A DNA stretch of 6,718 bases, taken from Candidatus Sabulitectum sp. Lineage in GTDB: Bacteria > Fermentibacterota > Fermentibacteria > Fermentibacterales > JCC-6. How positions within the stretch are numbered: position 1 is the first letter of the stretch; the number at the start of each line of letters is the position of its first letter. Both the position numbers and the translations under genes were made by a program. The notes below the pieces were generated by a model. That model was not told where the DNA came from. It did no database searches and saw nothing but the letters and a program-made list of their open reading frames with translations. Positions 5,980 to 6,718 of the stretch are shown here, in pieces. Location: NCBI GenBank assembly GCA_029940175.1, contig JAOZRM010000024.1, positions 426 to 7,143 of the forward strand. The letters run 5' to 3'.

Positions 5980-6718
5980 CAAAATCCCCCTGAGAAAACA
6001 CTATTATCAAAAACGATGATGCCATTTTTCATGGTAGCTTCCACTGTAATACCATCGAGCTCGTCAAACAAATTTCCGGAAAGAAAAACAATATCCGCAG
6101 TTCTCCCCGGAGCAAGAGGAGCAGCCAGATGCTTCAGCCCGGAGATTGAAGCAGCATCCAGAGTATACGCTAAAAGAGCTTCCTCCATGAAAAGAGACTG
6201 GCTACTGCTCCGGTGATGGACTGCTCCTCTCAGCCCGTAGAGTGGGTCGAGAGGCATACAATCGCTTCCGAAACCAAGTTGAAAACCGGAGTCAATGACA
6301 GTTCTGAAAGGATTGAGCAACATGGTTTGACCAGGGGGAAGAATTCTGTCATACATCCCCTCTCTCCGCTGCCACCTCTCCACAAAATTGGGCTGCATAC
6401 TGAAAATGTGAAACTCCGGATCCCAGGTTCCAGGCCAGGCACTTATGAGATCCTCGGCGTGCTCGATACGCACCTTGAACCCGTGACCAAGAATTCCGAA
6501 AGCAGAGTTTGACACTCTGTCCAGCTGCTGAAGAGCTTTTCCTCCAATGGCATGCACTGCAATAGAAAACCCCGCTCTGCCACACCGAAGAAGCAGGGAA
6601 AGCAGTTGGTCATCAGAGTAAAACAGATCGCCTGCAGATCCATCGCGATAAGTACCATGAAGAGCTGCATTTCCAGCGCCGAAAGACCCGTCCAGAAAGA
6701 GCTTCACTACTTTAAAAG
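5979..6718 (-). CDS. metal-dependent amidohydrolase, YtcJ-like (Amidohydro_3 type), N-terminal part missing at window edge
   Basis: This is the C-terminal 245 residues of a hydrolase of the amidohydrolase superfamily; the reading frame continues through the window edge at 6718. Visible family motifs, numbered from the first full codon, are KLFLDGSFGAG (5-15, usually KLFLDGSLGAR), HAIGG (55-59, usually HAIGD), RIEHAEDL (83-90), SMQPNF (106-111), FGSD (149-152) with the metal-binding or catalytic Asp, a YTLDAAS segment, and the LAPGRTADIVFLS closing segment. The HxH metal site of the N-terminus would lie outside the window. Asp to Gly in HAIGD and the sequence FGSDCMPLDP (usually GSDxPV) are unusual. 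The substrate cannot be told: characterised relatives cleave N-formyl or cyclic amides among others, and many are unstudied. It is the first visible gene of the overlapping block and shares one base with nadC. Confidence 0.85.
   Translation of the reverse strand, partial: FKVVKLFLDGSFGAGNAALHGTYRDGSAGDLFYSDDQLLSLLLRCGRAGFSIAVHAIGGKALQQLDRVSNSAFGILGHGFKVRIEHAEDLISAWPGTWDPEFHIFSMQPNFVERWQRREGMYDRILPPGQTMLLNPFRTVIDSGFQLGFGSDCMPLDPLYGLRGAVHHRSSSQSLFMEEALLAYTLDAASISGLKHLAAPLAPGRTADIVFLSGNLFDELDGITVEATMKNGIIVFDNSVFSGGF
5986..5991 (-). promoter_or_regulatory. ribosome-binding site deciding the nadC ATG start
   Basis: The minus strand reads AGGGGG, ending 6 bases before the ATG at 5979 and within the Gly-Gly codons at the end of the amidohydrolase. 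Its distance favours the ATG over the TTG at 5982. Like the mtnA site it is a G run rather than GGAGG. Confidence 0.6.

Noticed and set aside
5980..5982. TTG one codon before the nadC ATG as the start
   Set aside because: It would sit only 3 bases from the G-run ribosome-binding site; the ATG at 5979 has a normal 6-base gap and makes the usual TGATG overlap.
6705..6707. GTG as a start codon for the amidohydrolase, giving a 242-residue protein
   Set aside because: The frame stays open to the window edge (Phe-Lys-Val before it), and the family's N-terminal metal-binding part must lie upstream, so this is an internal Val codon.

Overview
All genes in this window lie on the minus strand, so transcription runs from high to low coordinates. 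The window reads as ordinary bacterial chromosome. It carries a tightly packed block of metabolic genes followed by the chaperone pair dnaK and dnaJ. I see no insertion sequence, phage gene, CRISPR array, tRNA or rRNA, and no gene-free stretch longer than about 130 bases. The DnaK carries the extra segment after the RRF motif that is typical of Gram-negative type DnaK and absent from Bacillus-type DnaK. The base composition is moderate. I cannot name the phylum from this much sequence; an environmental or uncultivated lineage is possible but not shown.

Positions 6718 to 2776 hold five genes read as one unit: an amidohydrolase whose 5' end is cut off by the window edge, nadC (NAD synthesis), coaX (type III pantothenate kinase), a stand-alone coaC (phosphopantothenoylcysteine decarboxylase) and mtnA (methylthioribose-1-phosphate isomerase). 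All four junctions overlap by 1 or 4 bases (TGATG, ATGA, TGATG, GTGA). Each downstream Shine-Dalgarno sequence sits inside the last codons of the upstream gene, which suggests translational coupling. The shared theme is nucleotide cofactors: CoaX and CoaC catalyse steps 1 and 3 of CoA synthesis, NadC makes the NAD precursor nicotinate mononucleotide, and MtnA salvages the S-adenosylmethionine by-product methylthioadenosine. The usual CoaB synthetase domain is not fused to CoaC and is not in this window.

Positions 2775 to 1 hold the chaperone part. A near-consensus sigma-70 promoter (TTGACA, 17 bases, TACTAT) begins three bases past the mtnA stop codon and should drive dnaK through a 5' leader of roughly 90 bases. 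No CIRCE operator is visible. dnaK is complete, with a canonical nucleotide-binding domain and an unusual C-terminal tail. After a 94-base gap comes dnaJ, which runs off the window at position 1 but is intact over its 227 visible residues (J domain and all four zinc-finger repeats). dnaJ has no Shine-Dalgarno sequence, and a candidate extended -10 promoter would start its mRNA almost exactly at the ATG, so it may be leaderless. hrcA and grpE are not in the window.

I did not find an undescribed system. The points most worth a second look are the stand-alone CoaC, the possibly leaderless dnaJ, the Shine-Dalgarno sequence held in a hairpin loop before coaC, and the atypical residues in the amidohydrolase and in DnaK.
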